A stretch of DNA of 64,000 nt from the NCBI RefSeq assembly GCF_900103935.1, contig NZ_FNIC01000004.1:186001-250000 (forward strand), in the 5' to 3' direction. The first letter of the stretch is position 1. Each line of letters opens with the position of its first letter. The notes beneath the pieces were generated by a model. The model saw only the letters and a list, made by a program, of their open reading frames with translations. It did no database searches and was not told the DNA's origin. The position numbers and the translations under genes were made by a program. Positions 28,757 to 36,670 of the stretch are shown in pieces. This stretch comes from Nocardioides szechwanensis (lineage in GTDB: Bacteria > Actinomycetota > Actinomycetes > Propionibacteriales > Nocardioidaceae).

Positions 28757-28772
28757 GGCCCCGTAGGGGGCC
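28757..28772 (+). promoter_or_regulatory. 5'-leader hairpin, gene 3 of the triplet
   Basis: GGCCCC-GTAG-GGGGCC, a 6-bp stem ending 20 nt before ATG 28793 and just upstream of the AGGGGAG ribosome site. It matches the position of the hairpins before genes 1 and 2. Confidence 0.55.
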
Positions 28773-28792
28773 GTGTCACAGGGGAGAGCACC

Positions 28793-29206
28793 ATGTTGAA
28801 GAAGATCGGCGCGGCCACGGCCGTGCTCGCACTGGGTGTCGGGCTGGGGACGTGGCAGGCGCAGGCCAGTCAGGCTCCGGCTGCCGCGCCGACCAGCGCT
28901 GCCGGAGCGGTGGCCAACACGGAGCCGTCGCGGCACGCCGTCCTGCCCTACGAGGGGTCCTACATGGGCCACGACATGTACGGCCGCACGGTCCGCTTCA
29001 CGTTCCGCGGCAACCAGATGAGCCACTTCACGGTCAACAGCACGTCGTTCGGCGGCGCGCACGTCTCGGGCCATGCCTGGCACGAGACCTGCAGCAACGG
29101 CCTGTGCACGCACGGGATGTGGACCGACGACGTGACCGTCGAGGGCCAGTGGCGTGACAAGAACGGCCACCTGTCGCACTGGACGGCACACCTCTACTCA
29201 CACTGA
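28793..29206 (+). CDS. Small exported protein, third of three tandem paralogs
   Basis: A 137-residue protein with signal peptide MLKKIGAATAVLALGVGLG and the same mature fold: LPYEGSYMGHDMYGRTVRF, ETCSNGLC and WTDDVTVEGQW, ending in YSH. AGGGGAG at 28780-28786 is the ribosome site. All three paralogs keep the two Cys and several His (GHD, SGHxxxHxTC, SHxT), so an extracellular ligand or metal-binding role is possible; that is inference. It ends 28 nt before the stop of the convergent DUF1295 gene. Confidence 0.82.
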   Translation: MLKKIGAATAVLALGVGLGTWQAQASQAPAAAPTSAAGAVANTEPSRHAVLPYEGSYMGHDMYGRTVRFTFRGNQMSHFTVNSTSFGGAHVSGHAWHETCSNGLCTHGMWTDDVTVEGQWRDKNGHLSHWTAHLYSH

Positions 29207-29220
29207 GGACCCTTCCCGCA

Positions 29221-29249
29221 GCCCCCGCGCGGCTCAGCCGCGCGGGGGC
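29221..29249. terminator. Bidirectional terminator-like repeat
   Basis: GCCCCCGCGCGGCT and its complement are separated by one base. The repeat covers the last codons and stop of the minus-strand DUF1295 gene and follows the third small exported protein, so it can serve both converging transcripts. Confidence 0.65.
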
Positions 29250-30028
29250 AGTGGGAGGAACATCGAGGTGCGGGCGGCGTACGCCGGGTAGCCGGGTCGC
29301 TGCCTCATCGTGCGCTCCAGCAGCCGAGCGCCGGTGGCGAAGACCAGGAAGTAGGTCATCGCGACCGGGGCGAGGACGGTCAGCAGGCCTGGCAGCCAGC
29401 CGGAGCCGAGCCCGGCGGCCAGCCACACGCCCCACCACACGCAGGCGTCGCCGAAGTAGTTGGGATGACGGGTGTAGCGCCAGAGGCCGTGGTCCATCAC
29501 CGGCGCCCGGTCGGGATCGGCCTTGTACGCCGCCAGCTGGGCGTCGCCCACGGTCTCGAAGACCAGGCCGAGCAGCCAGAGCGCGACACCTGCCAGCACG
29601 ACCGTCCAGGACCACACGTCGGAGACTGCACCCACCTGGACCGGCAGCGAGATGAACCACAGCGCGAGACCCTGCACCACGAACACCTTGCGGACAGCGA
29701 CCCCCATCCCGGCCTCGCGCAGCGACCCGCCGAGGACCTCCTCGTAGCGCGGGTCCTCGCCGTGCCCGACGGCCCGGCGGCGGATGTGCCAGGCGAGGCG
29801 GAGGCCCCAGAGCCCCACCATCGCCAGCACCAGCCACCGCCGGACCGCGTCTCCGTCCGTCAGGACCCCGACCACTGAGGAGGTGGCCGCGACCAGGACG
29901 AAGCCCAGACCCCACGCGACGTCGACGACCGCCACCCGCCCGAGGCGGTTCGCCGCCAGGGCGGTCGCGGTCATCAGCAGAGCGGTCGTCGCGAGGGCGA
30001 CCGCCGAGACGGTGAGGACGTCGCTCAC
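29234..30028 (-). CDS. DUF1295 membrane protein (steroid reductase-like)
   Basis: A 264-residue membrane protein with about seven hydrophobic segments and the conserved C-terminal motif LWRYTRHPNYFGDACVWWG, typical of DUF1295 and related methyltransferase/reductase folds. Its Mycobacterium tuberculosis counterpart in the sigK locus is Rv0446c. GTG at 30028 overlaps the stop of the upstream methyltransferase (GTGA). It is the last gene of the SigK-linked lipid operon. It may act on a lipid tail modified by the upstream enzymes; the reaction is unknown. Confidence 0.85.
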   Translation of the reverse strand: MSDVLTVSAVALATTALLMTATALAANRLGRVAVVDVAWGLGFVLVAATSSVVGVLTDGDAVRRWLVLAMVGLWGLRLAWHIRRRAVGHGEDPRYEEVLGGSLREAGMGVAVRKVFVVQGLALWFISLPVQVGAVSDVWSWTVVLAGVALWLLGLVFETVGDAQLAAYKADPDRAPVMDHGLWRYTRHPNYFGDACVWWGVWLAAGLGSGWLPGLLTVLAPVAMTYFLVFATGARLLERTMRQRPGYPAYAARTSMFLPLPPRG

Positions 30029-31335
30029 CAGTCGCGCACCCAGGGCAGGGCGTGCTCTCCGTCCGGGCGGACCAGCAGGATCTGGTCGACGCCCATCCGA
30101 CCGTCTCGGAACGCCATCGCCCCGCCGACGAGGTAGAGGCGCCAGACGCGGACGACCTCCTCACCGACCAGCTCGGTGAGCCGGTCGACGTTGAGCTCGA
30201 AGCGCTGGAGCCAGCCCGAGACGGTGTGCACGTAGTGCTCCCGCATGGCGTGCACGTCGCGCACCTCCAGCCCGGAGCCCTCGAGCAGCGCGACCGTCTC
30301 GCCGACGGGCCGCATGTGCATGTCGGGGGCGATGAACGACTCGATGAAGGGGCCGCCGCCCGGCCACCGGCCGGTGCGCGACATCTGCTGGACCAGCACC
30401 CGCCCGCCCGGGCGCACCGAGCGCCGCAGCACCTCGGCGTACGTCGGGTAGTTGCCCTGCCCGACGTGCTCACCCATCTCGATCGACGACACCGTGTCGA
30501 AGGCCTCACGCTCCGGCACGTCGCGGTAGTCCTGGAGCCGGATCTCGACCCGGTCCGCGAGCCCGCGCTCGGCGATCCGGGCGTCGATGAAACGCTTCTG
30601 CTCGGCCGAGATCGTCACGCCGGTGACCTTCGCGCCGAAGTGCTCGGCGGCGTGCAGCGACAGCGAGCCCCAACCGCAGCCCACGTCGAGCAGCCGCATC
30701 CCCGGCTCGAGGCCGAGCTTGCGGCAGACCAGCGAGAGCTTGGCGGACTGCGCCTCCTCGAGCGGCTGGTCCGGCGAGGAGTGGTAGCCGCACGAGTAGG
30801 CCATGTTCGGCTCGAGGATCAGCGAGTAGAACTCGTTGGACAGGTCGTAGTGGTGGCTGATCGACCGGCGGTCGCGCAGCCGGCTGTGGAGGCGGCCGCG
30901 GATCCGCGCCTGCGACGCCGGGGCGGCCGGAGGGCGCCCGAGTGCGCCGATCCCGGACACGGCCCGCAGGGCGCGCACGGTTGCGGCGAGGCTCGGCCGC
31001 GTGCCCGACAGGCCGCGCTCGCGGGCCACCGAGAACGCATGGGTCAGGGCGGAGTCGAGGTCCCAGCCGTCGTCGTGCGGCACGTCGAGCTCGCCGGTGA
31101 CGTAGGCCTGGGCGGCACCGAGCTCGCCGGGCTGCCACAGGAGCCGCCGTACGGCGTCGGGCGAGCGCAGCTCCACGACCGGCGCGTCGCCGGGGCCGGC
31201 CTCGGATCCGTCCCACGCGCGCAGGCGCACGGGCAGGCCGCCACCGAGGATCGGCGCGAGTGCCGCCGCGAGCCTCGGGGCGATCTCGTCGCCGGTGCGC
31301 GTGCTGCCGGTGGCATGCGTCGTCACGACGGTCAC
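30025..31335 (-). CDS. Cyclopropane-fatty-acid-synthase-type methyltransferase (second copy)
   Basis: A 436-residue SAM-dependent methyltransferase. HHYDLSNEFYSLIL, the SAM loop LLDVGCGWGSLSLHAAEHFG and the SIEMGEHVGQGNYPTY segment place it in the CFA/UfaA1/mycolic acid cyclopropane group. These enzymes add a methyl or methylene to a double bond of a phospholipid acyl chain. GTG at 31335 overlaps the stop of the first copy. It is strongly diverged from the copy at 31332-32615, so the two probably do different steps. Confidence 0.88.
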   Translation of the reverse strand: MTVVTTHATGSTRTGDEIAPRLAAALAPILGGGLPVRLRAWDGSEAGPGDAPVVELRSPDAVRRLLWQPGELGAAQAYVTGELDVPHDDGWDLDSALTHAFSVARERGLSGTRPSLAATVRALRAVSGIGALGRPPAAPASQARIRGRLHSRLRDRRSISHHYDLSNEFYSLILEPNMAYSCGYHSSPDQPLEEAQSAKLSLVCRKLGLEPGMRLLDVGCGWGSLSLHAAEHFGAKVTGVTISAEQKRFIDARIAERGLADRVEIRLQDYRDVPEREAFDTVSSIEMGEHVGQGNYPTYAEVLRRSVRPGGRVLVQQMSRTGRWPGGGPFIESFIAPDMHMRPVGETVALLEGSGLEVRDVHAMREHYVHTVSGWLQRFELNVDRLTELVGEEVVRVWRLYLVGGAMAFRDGRMGVDQILLVRPDGEHALPWVRDW

Positions 31336-32615
31336 GCCGGCCGGGTGAAGGTGAGCTGGTTGACGTCGAGGTAGCCCGAGGCGAAGCCGCCGCGCGAGTA
31401 CTCCAGGTAGAAGTGCCACATCCGCAGGAAGCGCTCGTCGAAGCCCAGGTCGAGCACCCGGCGCGAGGCGGCCAGGAAGGCCTGGTCCCACAGGCGGAGC
31501 GTCTCCGCGTAGTGGGCGCCCATCGACAGCCGGCCCGTGAGGCGCAGGTCCGTGTGGTCGCGCGTGATCTGGTCGACCACCTCGACCGACGGGAGGAACC
31601 CGCCGGGGAAGATGTACTTGTTGATCCACGTGTAGGTGCGCTTCGTGGCGAGCATCCGGTCGTGCGGCATCGTGATCGCCTGGATGGCGACCCGGCCGCC
31701 GGGTGCGAGCACCCGGTCGATGGTCTCGAAGTAGGTCTGCCAGTACTCCCAGCCGACCGCCTCGATCATCTCCACCGACACCACGGCGTCGTAGGTCCCG
31801 GTCACGGCGCGGTAGTCGCACAGGTCGACCGACACCTGGTCGGAGAGGTGGGCCGCGGCGATCCGTTGGTCGGCCAGGGCCTTCTGCTCGGTCGAGAGCG
31901 TGATCGTGCGGACGGTCGCCCCGCGGCGGGCGGCCCGGATCGCGAGCTCGCCCCAGCCCGAGCCGATCTCGAGCACGCGGGTGCCGGCACCGACACCGGC
32001 CTCGTCGAGCAGCCGCTCGATCTTGTGGGCCTGGGCGTCGGCCAGCCCGGCGGCCGCCGGCACGTCGTACGGCGTGGTGGCGACGTGGTGGTCACCTCGG
32101 TCGACGACGTCGGAGGGGAAGAGCGCGGAGGAGTAGCTCAGCGTCGGGTCGAGGAACTCCTCGAACAGGTCGTTGGAGAGGTCGTAGTGGTGCGCGATGT
32201 TGTCGCGGGTGTTGTCCTCGGAGTTGCGGTGGAAGCGCGGGGGGCGGGCCACGATCATGGCGCGCAGCTTCTGCAGGCTCTGGGGGACCAGGTCGGACAC
32301 CTCGGAGGCGAGCACGGTGAGGAACCCCCCGAGGTCCTCGCTGTCCCAGGCGCCGGTGAGGTAGGCCTCGCCGAACCCGATCAGCTGGTGCCGACCCAGC
32401 CGCGCGAAGAACTCCTCGGGGCGGTGCACGACGGCGACCGGGCCGCCGAGGCCGAAGGTCTGGTCGCCCACGACCACGGTGACGTCGAGCCGGTTGACCG
32501 CGGCCTCGAACAGGCGTCGGGCGACGCGGGCGGAGACGGCGGCGCGGGGGCCGGACGGGACGATGTCGAGGCCGGGCCAGCGATCGATGGACTGGCGGGC
32601 GGGGGCGATGGTCAT
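31332..32615 (-). CDS. Cyclopropane-fatty-acid-synthase-type methyltransferase (first copy)
   Basis: A 427-residue SAM-dependent methyltransferase. Motifs are AHHYDLSNDLFEEFLDPT, the SAM loop VLEIGSGWGELAIRAARRG, and VVSVEMIEAVGWEYW where canonical CFA synthases read SVGMFEHVG. It resembles UfaA1 (Rv0447c), reported to be involved in making tuberculostearic-type methyl-branched acids. ATG at 32615 overlaps the stop of the FAD-DUF1365 gene. It is membrane-associated through its lipid substrate. Confidence 0.88.
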   Translation of the reverse strand: MTIAPARQSIDRWPGLDIVPSGPRAAVSARVARRLFEAAVNRLDVTVVVGDQTFGLGGPVAVVHRPEEFFARLGRHQLIGFGEAYLTGAWDSEDLGGFLTVLASEVSDLVPQSLQKLRAMIVARPPRFHRNSEDNTRDNIAHHYDLSNDLFEEFLDPTLSYSSALFPSDVVDRGDHHVATTPYDVPAAAGLADAQAHKIERLLDEAGVGAGTRVLEIGSGWGELAIRAARRGATVRTITLSTEQKALADQRIAAAHLSDQVSVDLCDYRAVTGTYDAVVSVEMIEAVGWEYWQTYFETIDRVLAPGGRVAIQAITMPHDRMLATKRTYTWINKYIFPGGFLPSVEVVDQITRDHTDLRLTGRLSMGAHYAETLRLWDQAFLAASRRVLDLGFDERFLRMWHFYLEYSRGGFASGYLDVNQLTFTRPA

Positions 32616-34618
32616 CGCGAGACCCCTTCCTGGTGGTGGTGTGGTCGTGGGCGGATCGGCAGGCGTCGCAGCCAGAGCCAGATCCCGTGGGTGCGGATCA
32701 GTACGGTGCCGCGCAGCGCAGCCGGCGCGGCGCGCCAGGCGCCGTGGTCGGTGCGGCGGCCGGTCAACGAGGCGGAGAAGACCGCCTTCTCGTCGTCGGG
32801 CCCGTCGTCGCTGTGTAGCGTCACCACGATCCGCAGGCTGCGCCCCGGGACGGGGACGGCCAGCTCGTAGGTGCCGTCGGTGCCGTGGAACGGCGAGACG
32901 TACATGGCCTTCGGGGTGGTCGCCCGCCCGTTGGCGTCGGGGTGGACGAGGTAGGCGTGCCGGTCGCCGTAGGTGTTGTGCACCTCGACCACGGTCGCCG
33001 CCAGGTCACCGGACGCGTCCCAGCACCAGAAGACGCTGATCGGGTTGAAGCAGTGTCCGAACGCGCGGGCGTTGGCGGCCATCAGGACCCGGCCGCCGCG
33101 GAGGTCCACGCCCTGGGAGGCGAGGAACGAGTCGAGGTTGGCGCGGATCGTGAGGGCGGGGTCGCCCAGGTGGTCGCGGCCCTCGAAGCGCCCGAGCACG
33201 CCGTGGTCGGGCAGGTGGTCGAGGTCGACCAGCCACAGGTGCGAGCGGTTCTCGAAGGTGCGCTTGAAGGGGGTACGACGGACGTGGCGCACCGTGGTCT
33301 CGTAGAGGAGCGGCTCGGCGGGCGCGACCGGAGTCGTCTCCGGCCACTCGAGACCGAGGTGCTCGGCGGCCCGGAGGCCGGAGCGTGCGCCGTCCTCGTG
33401 GAACCCCCAGCCGTGGTAGGCGCCGGCGAAGGCGAGCCGGTCGCTGTCGATCTCACCCAGCCGCTGCTGGGCCGCGACCGACTCCGGGTTGTAGAGCGGG
33501 TGCTCGTACTCCATCCGGTCGATCACGGTCGCCGGGTCGACGAGGTGCTCGCCGCCCAGGGTCACCAGGTAGTGGACGTCGGTGTCGAGGCGCTGGAGCC
33601 GGGTCAGGTCGTAGGTGACCAGCACCCCGTCCTGCTCCGAGTCGGGGCGGCGGAAGTTCCAGCTGGCCCAGGTGTTGGTGTTGGCGGGCAGCACCGAGGT
33701 GTCGGTGTGCAGGACGGCGACGTTGGGGGAGTAGGGCATCGCGGAGAGGACCTCGCGCTGCGCGGTCGTCGGCTCGGCCAGCATCGCCAGGGCCTGGCCG
33801 GGGTGGGCCGCGACCACCACGGCGTCGTACGTCGTGACGGTGCCGTTGCCGTCGGTGATCTCGACGCCGCGGGCGGTCTCGAGGATCGAGGTGACCTTGG
33901 TTCCGGTGCGGACCTCGGCACCGCGGTCGGCCAGCGTCGCCGCAACGCGGGCGACGTACTCGCGCGAGCCGCCGGTGACCGTGCGCCACTCGGGCGAGCC
34001 GTGGATGGAGAGCATCCCGTGGTGCTGGAGGAACGTGAAGAGGTAGCGCGCGGGGTAGTCGAGGGACACCTCGGGGTCGCAGGACCACACGGCCGCGACC
34101 AGCGGCTCCATGAAGTGCCGGGTGAAGTACGGCGTGAAGCCGCCCGCGGCGAGGAAGTCACGCAGCGTGGTGTCCTCCGCGTCGGTGGCGAGCAGCGCCC
34201 GGGCCTGCCGGTGGAAGCGCGGGATCTCGGTCAGCATCCGCAGGTAGCGGGGGTTGACGAGGTGCCGGGCCGAGGGGAGGACGCCCTTGCGGCCGAGCGC
34301 GCCGGCCCACTCCAGGCCGGTCTCGTCGTCGCGGATGGACATCGACATCTCGGAGGGCTGGGTGGCCACCCCGAGCTCGGCGAACATCCGCAGCAGCACC
34401 GGGTAGGTGCGCTCGTTGTGGACGATGAAGCCAGTGTCGATCGCCAGGAGCCGGCCGCCGTCCTCGACGACGTCGTGGGTGTCGGCGTGGCCGCCGAGAC
34501 GGTCGTCGGCCTCGAAGACGGTGACCTCGGCGGAGCGCGAGGCGACGTAGGCGGCGGTGAGTCCGGCGACGCCGGAGCCCACCACCGCGACCCGTCGCGG
34601 TGGTGTGTGCGTGCTCAT
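32612..34618 (-). CDS. FAD-dependent oxidoreductase fused to DUF1365
   Basis: A 668-residue fusion. Residues 1 to about 425 form an amine-oxidase-type flavoprotein: VAVVGSGVAGLTAAY at the start, FEADDRLGGHADTH, and FAGAYHGWGFHEDG near the FAD C-terminal motif. From about residue 435 a DUF1365 domain follows (LLYETTVRHVRRTPFKRTF; FNPISVFWCWDASG; YVSPFHGTDGTYEL). In M. tuberculosis these are two genes, Rv0449c and Rv0448c. The reading frame is unbroken across the junction. The enzymes likely oxidise or desaturate phospholipid acyl chains together with the methyltransferases; that is inference. Confidence 0.88.
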   Translation of the reverse strand: MSTHTPPRRVAVVGSGVAGLTAAYVASRSAEVTVFEADDRLGGHADTHDVVEDGGRLLAIDTGFIVHNERTYPVLLRMFAELGVATQPSEMSMSIRDDETGLEWAGALGRKGVLPSARHLVNPRYLRMLTEIPRFHRQARALLATDAEDTTLRDFLAAGGFTPYFTRHFMEPLVAAVWSCDPEVSLDYPARYLFTFLQHHGMLSIHGSPEWRTVTGGSREYVARVAATLADRGAEVRTGTKVTSILETARGVEITDGNGTVTTYDAVVVAAHPGQALAMLAEPTTAQREVLSAMPYSPNVAVLHTDTSVLPANTNTWASWNFRRPDSEQDGVLVTYDLTRLQRLDTDVHYLVTLGGEHLVDPATVIDRMEYEHPLYNPESVAAQQRLGEIDSDRLAFAGAYHGWGFHEDGARSGLRAAEHLGLEWPETTPVAPAEPLLYETTVRHVRRTPFKRTFENRSHLWLVDLDHLPDHGVLGRFEGRDHLGDPALTIRANLDSFLASQGVDLRGGRVLMAANARAFGHCFNPISVFWCWDASGDLAATVVEVHNTYGDRHAYLVHPDANGRATTPKAMYVSPFHGTDGTYELAVPVPGRSLRIVVTLHSDDGPDDEKAVFSASLTGRRTDHGAWRAAPAALRGTVLIRTHGIWLWLRRLPIRPRPHHHQEGVSR

Positions 34619-35325
34619 CACACTGACTTGAAGGGGAAGTAGGCGATCGGGGTGGTGGTCGGCTCCTGGGGCACCGGCAGGGGCTCGACCGTGATGCCGG
34701 CGCCGTCGGCGGTGGCCGCGTCGCCCTCGAGCACGATCGGCTCGGCCTCCGCGCCAGTCATCGAGCCAGCAGGCACCATGTCGGTGTCGTGCTGGAGCCA
34801 CAGCGCGTAGACCTCGTCGGAACTGAGCCGCGGCATGTCCTCGGCCTGGATGACCGCCGCGTCGTACAGCTCCGAGCGGGTCAGCGTGACGCTGCCACCA
34901 CCGGTGAGCTTGACCTCTTCGGTGATCGCGGCCGGGTCACTGAGCACCCGATCGGCGGCGGAGACGGACTGCGAGGTCTCGTCCGACCAGGGCTGCCAGA
35001 CGGTGCCGCCGACCCCGATCAGGGTGACGACCGCGGCTGCTGCGACCAGAGCCGGAAATCGACGCGTCCGGCGCTCTGTGGTGATCGGCACCACGGGGGG
35101 GAGAGGGCGGACCGTCTCGATGCCTGCGAGCACCCGGTCACGAAGGGCGGCCGGCGGTGCGGCAGCGGCGGTCTCGGCCAGCATCGCCGACGCCTCGCGC
35201 AGACTCTCGACTTCGGAGCGGCAGGCGTCGCACTCGGCCAGGTGTCGTTCGAACTGCGCGCGCTCGATGTCATCGAGGGCGTCGACGGCGTAGGCACCCG
35301 AGAGCGCGTGGATGTCGCTGCTCAT
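34618..35325 (-). CDS. rskA: RskA-family anti-sigma-K factor
   Basis: A 235-residue single-pass membrane protein. The cytoplasmic anti-sigma domain has a zinc-type motif, FERHLAECDACRSEVE (His28, Cys32, Cys35). The membrane segment is about 92-113 (FPALVAAAAVVTLIGVGGTV). The extracellular RskA domain has DAAVIQAEDMPRLSSDEVYALW (given in part). It overlaps the sigma gene by ATGA and the FAD gene by one base. It should hold the sigma factor inactive until regulated proteolysis in the membrane, as for Mycobacterium RskA. Confidence 0.88.
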   Translation of the reverse strand: MSSDIHALSGAYAVDALDDIERAQFERHLAECDACRSEVESLREASAMLAETAAAAPPAALRDRVLAGIETVRPLPPVVPITTERRTRRFPALVAAAAVVTLIGVGGTVWQPWSDETSQSVSAADRVLSDPAAITEEVKLTGGGSVTLTRSELYDAAVIQAEDMPRLSSDEVYALWLQHDTDMVPAGSMTGAEAEPIVLEGDAATADGAGITVEPLPVPQEPTTTPIAYFPFKSV

Positions 35326-35924
35326 TTTCCTACTCCCATCGTGTCGCGCAGCCGGATCAGGCCGTCGCGGATTCGTGTCTTGGCCGTGCCGACCGGGAGG
35401 TCGAGCATGGTGGCCACCTCTGTGTGCGTGTAGCCGCCGAAGTAGGCGAGCTCCAGTGCCTCTCGCTGCACGGCCGTCAGGCTGTGCATCGCGGTCCGGA
35501 CCCGCTTCGCTTCGAGCGAGGCGTGTGCTGCGTCGGCGGTCGAGTCGTGGTCGACCGCCTGGTTGTGCTGGTGGTACGTCGTGTCGCGTCGGGTGGACGC
35601 TTCGGCCGAACGCACCCGGTCGACCGCCTTGCGGTGGACGATCGTGAGCATCCAGGCCATCGGGCTGCCCCGGTCGGGGTCGAACCGGCTGGCCATCTTC
35701 CAGATCTCCAGGAGTGCTTCCTGGGTGACCTCCTCGGCCTGGGCCGGGTCCCTCACCACCCGCACCGCGAGCCCGAAGACCCGCGCGGCGATGGCGTCGT
35801 ACAACCGGGCGAACGCCGCCTGATCACCCCTGGCCGAGAGCTTGAGCAGCTCAGCCAGGTCGGGCGCCGCCGGCGCCCCCTCCCAGGAGGGGACGCCGGA
35901 GACTGCTGGTCCGATGGGATCCAC
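35322..35924 (-). CDS. sigK: ECF RNA polymerase sigma factor, SigK-like
   Basis: A 200-residue ECF sigma factor. Region 2 has FGLAVRVVRDPAQAEEVTQE and WKMASRFDPDRGSPMAWML with VHRKAVDRVR, which resembles SigK closely. Region 4 is LTAVQREALELAYFGGYTH...VGTAKTRIRDGL. AAGGA lies 7 nt before GTG 35924. It follows the fasciclin gene by only 38 nt with no terminator, so it is probably transcribed from the SigK-like promoter at 36671-36697 and is autoregulated. Its partner is the RskA protein encoded next. Confidence 0.9.
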   Translation of the reverse strand: MDPIGPAVSGVPSWEGAPAAPDLAELLKLSARGDQAAFARLYDAIAARVFGLAVRVVRDPAQAEEVTQEALLEIWKMASRFDPDRGSPMAWMLTIVHRKAVDRVRSAEASTRRDTTYHQHNQAVDHDSTADAAHASLEAKRVRTAMHSLTAVQREALELAYFGGYTHTEVATMLDLPVGTAKTRIRDGLIRLRDTMGVGK

Positions 35925-35962
35925 TACTAGATCCTTGTCGTCAGATCGTCTGGTGGGAAGGG

Positions 35963-36634
35963 TTACTTGGCACCGGCCATGACGCCATCGATGATGTAGA
36001 CCGTCGCGTTGGCCGTGGGGACGTTGCCGCAGATGACGTTGGCGGTCACGACACCGTCGGAGACGGTCATGCCCGTCTCGTCACCCTCGATGGTGAGCGT
36101 GTCCCCGTTGAGGGTCTCCTGCTCGCCGGCGACAGCCGTCGGGTCGAGCTTGCCGCCCACGACGTGGTGGGTCAGGATCTTCGACAGCAGGGCCTTGTCG
36201 GCCAGGATGCCCTTGAGGTCGGCCGGCGGGATCGCGGCGAACGCGTCGTTGACCGGCGCGAAGACGGTGATCTCGGGGGCGTCATTGAGGGTGCCACCGA
36301 GGTCGGCCACGCCGACGGCCTCGACCAGGGTCGAGAGCAGCGGGTTGTTGCTGGCGGCGGTGGCGACGGGGTCCATCACCATGCCGTCGAAGGAGCCCTT
36401 GCCGTCGGTCGGGACTGCGGCGCAGCCGTCACCGAAGACCTGGTCGGCAGCGCTGGCCGCGGCCGGCGTGCTCTCCTCGGGCGTCTCCTCAGGAGTCGTC
36501 TCCGGGGTCTGCGAGGTGTCGTCGGAACCGGAGGTGCTGGGCTCGTCCTCCTCGCCGCAGGCGGCGAGGGTCAGCGACAGGGCGATGGCCGCGGCAGCGA
36601 TGCCGCCGTTGCGGGTGAGGGTCTGGAGCTTCAT
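35963..36634 (-). CDS. Fasciclin-domain lipoprotein (Mpt83-like)
   Basis: A 223-residue surface lipoprotein. The signal peptide ends in the lipobox LTLAAC, followed by an acidic Thr/Pro-rich linker (residues about 27-60). The single FAS1 domain has ITVFAPVNDAFAAIP, ILTHHVVGGKLDP and the closing VYIIDGVMAGAK. It resembles Mpt83, the SigK-controlled lipoprotein of M. tuberculosis. ATG at 36634 has GGAAGG upstream, and a SigK-like promoter lies at 36671-36697. FAS1 domains mediate adhesion or scaffold contacts outside the cell. Confidence 0.9.
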   Translation of the reverse strand: MKLQTLTRNGGIAAAAIALSLTLAACGEEDEPSTSGSDDTSQTPETTPEETPEESTPAAASAADQVFGDGCAAVPTDGKGSFDGMVMDPVATAASNNPLLSTLVEAVGVADLGGTLNDAPEITVFAPVNDAFAAIPPADLKGILADKALLSKILTHHVVGGKLDPTAVAGEQETLNGDTLTIEGDETGMTVSDGVVTANVICGNVPTANATVYIIDGVMAGAK

Positions 36635-36670
36635 GGGATTCGTGCCTTCCGTTGGGGAGTTTCGCTAGTG

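Larger units (their letters stand above)
28443..29182 (+). repeat. Near-identical 216-nt segments in paralogs 2 and 3
   Basis: Positions 28443-28658 and 28967-29182 align without gaps. By hand count they differ at about 14 of 216 positions, several of them silent third-codon changes. This implies recent duplication or gene conversion. Copy 1 does not share this level of identity. Confidence 0.85.
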
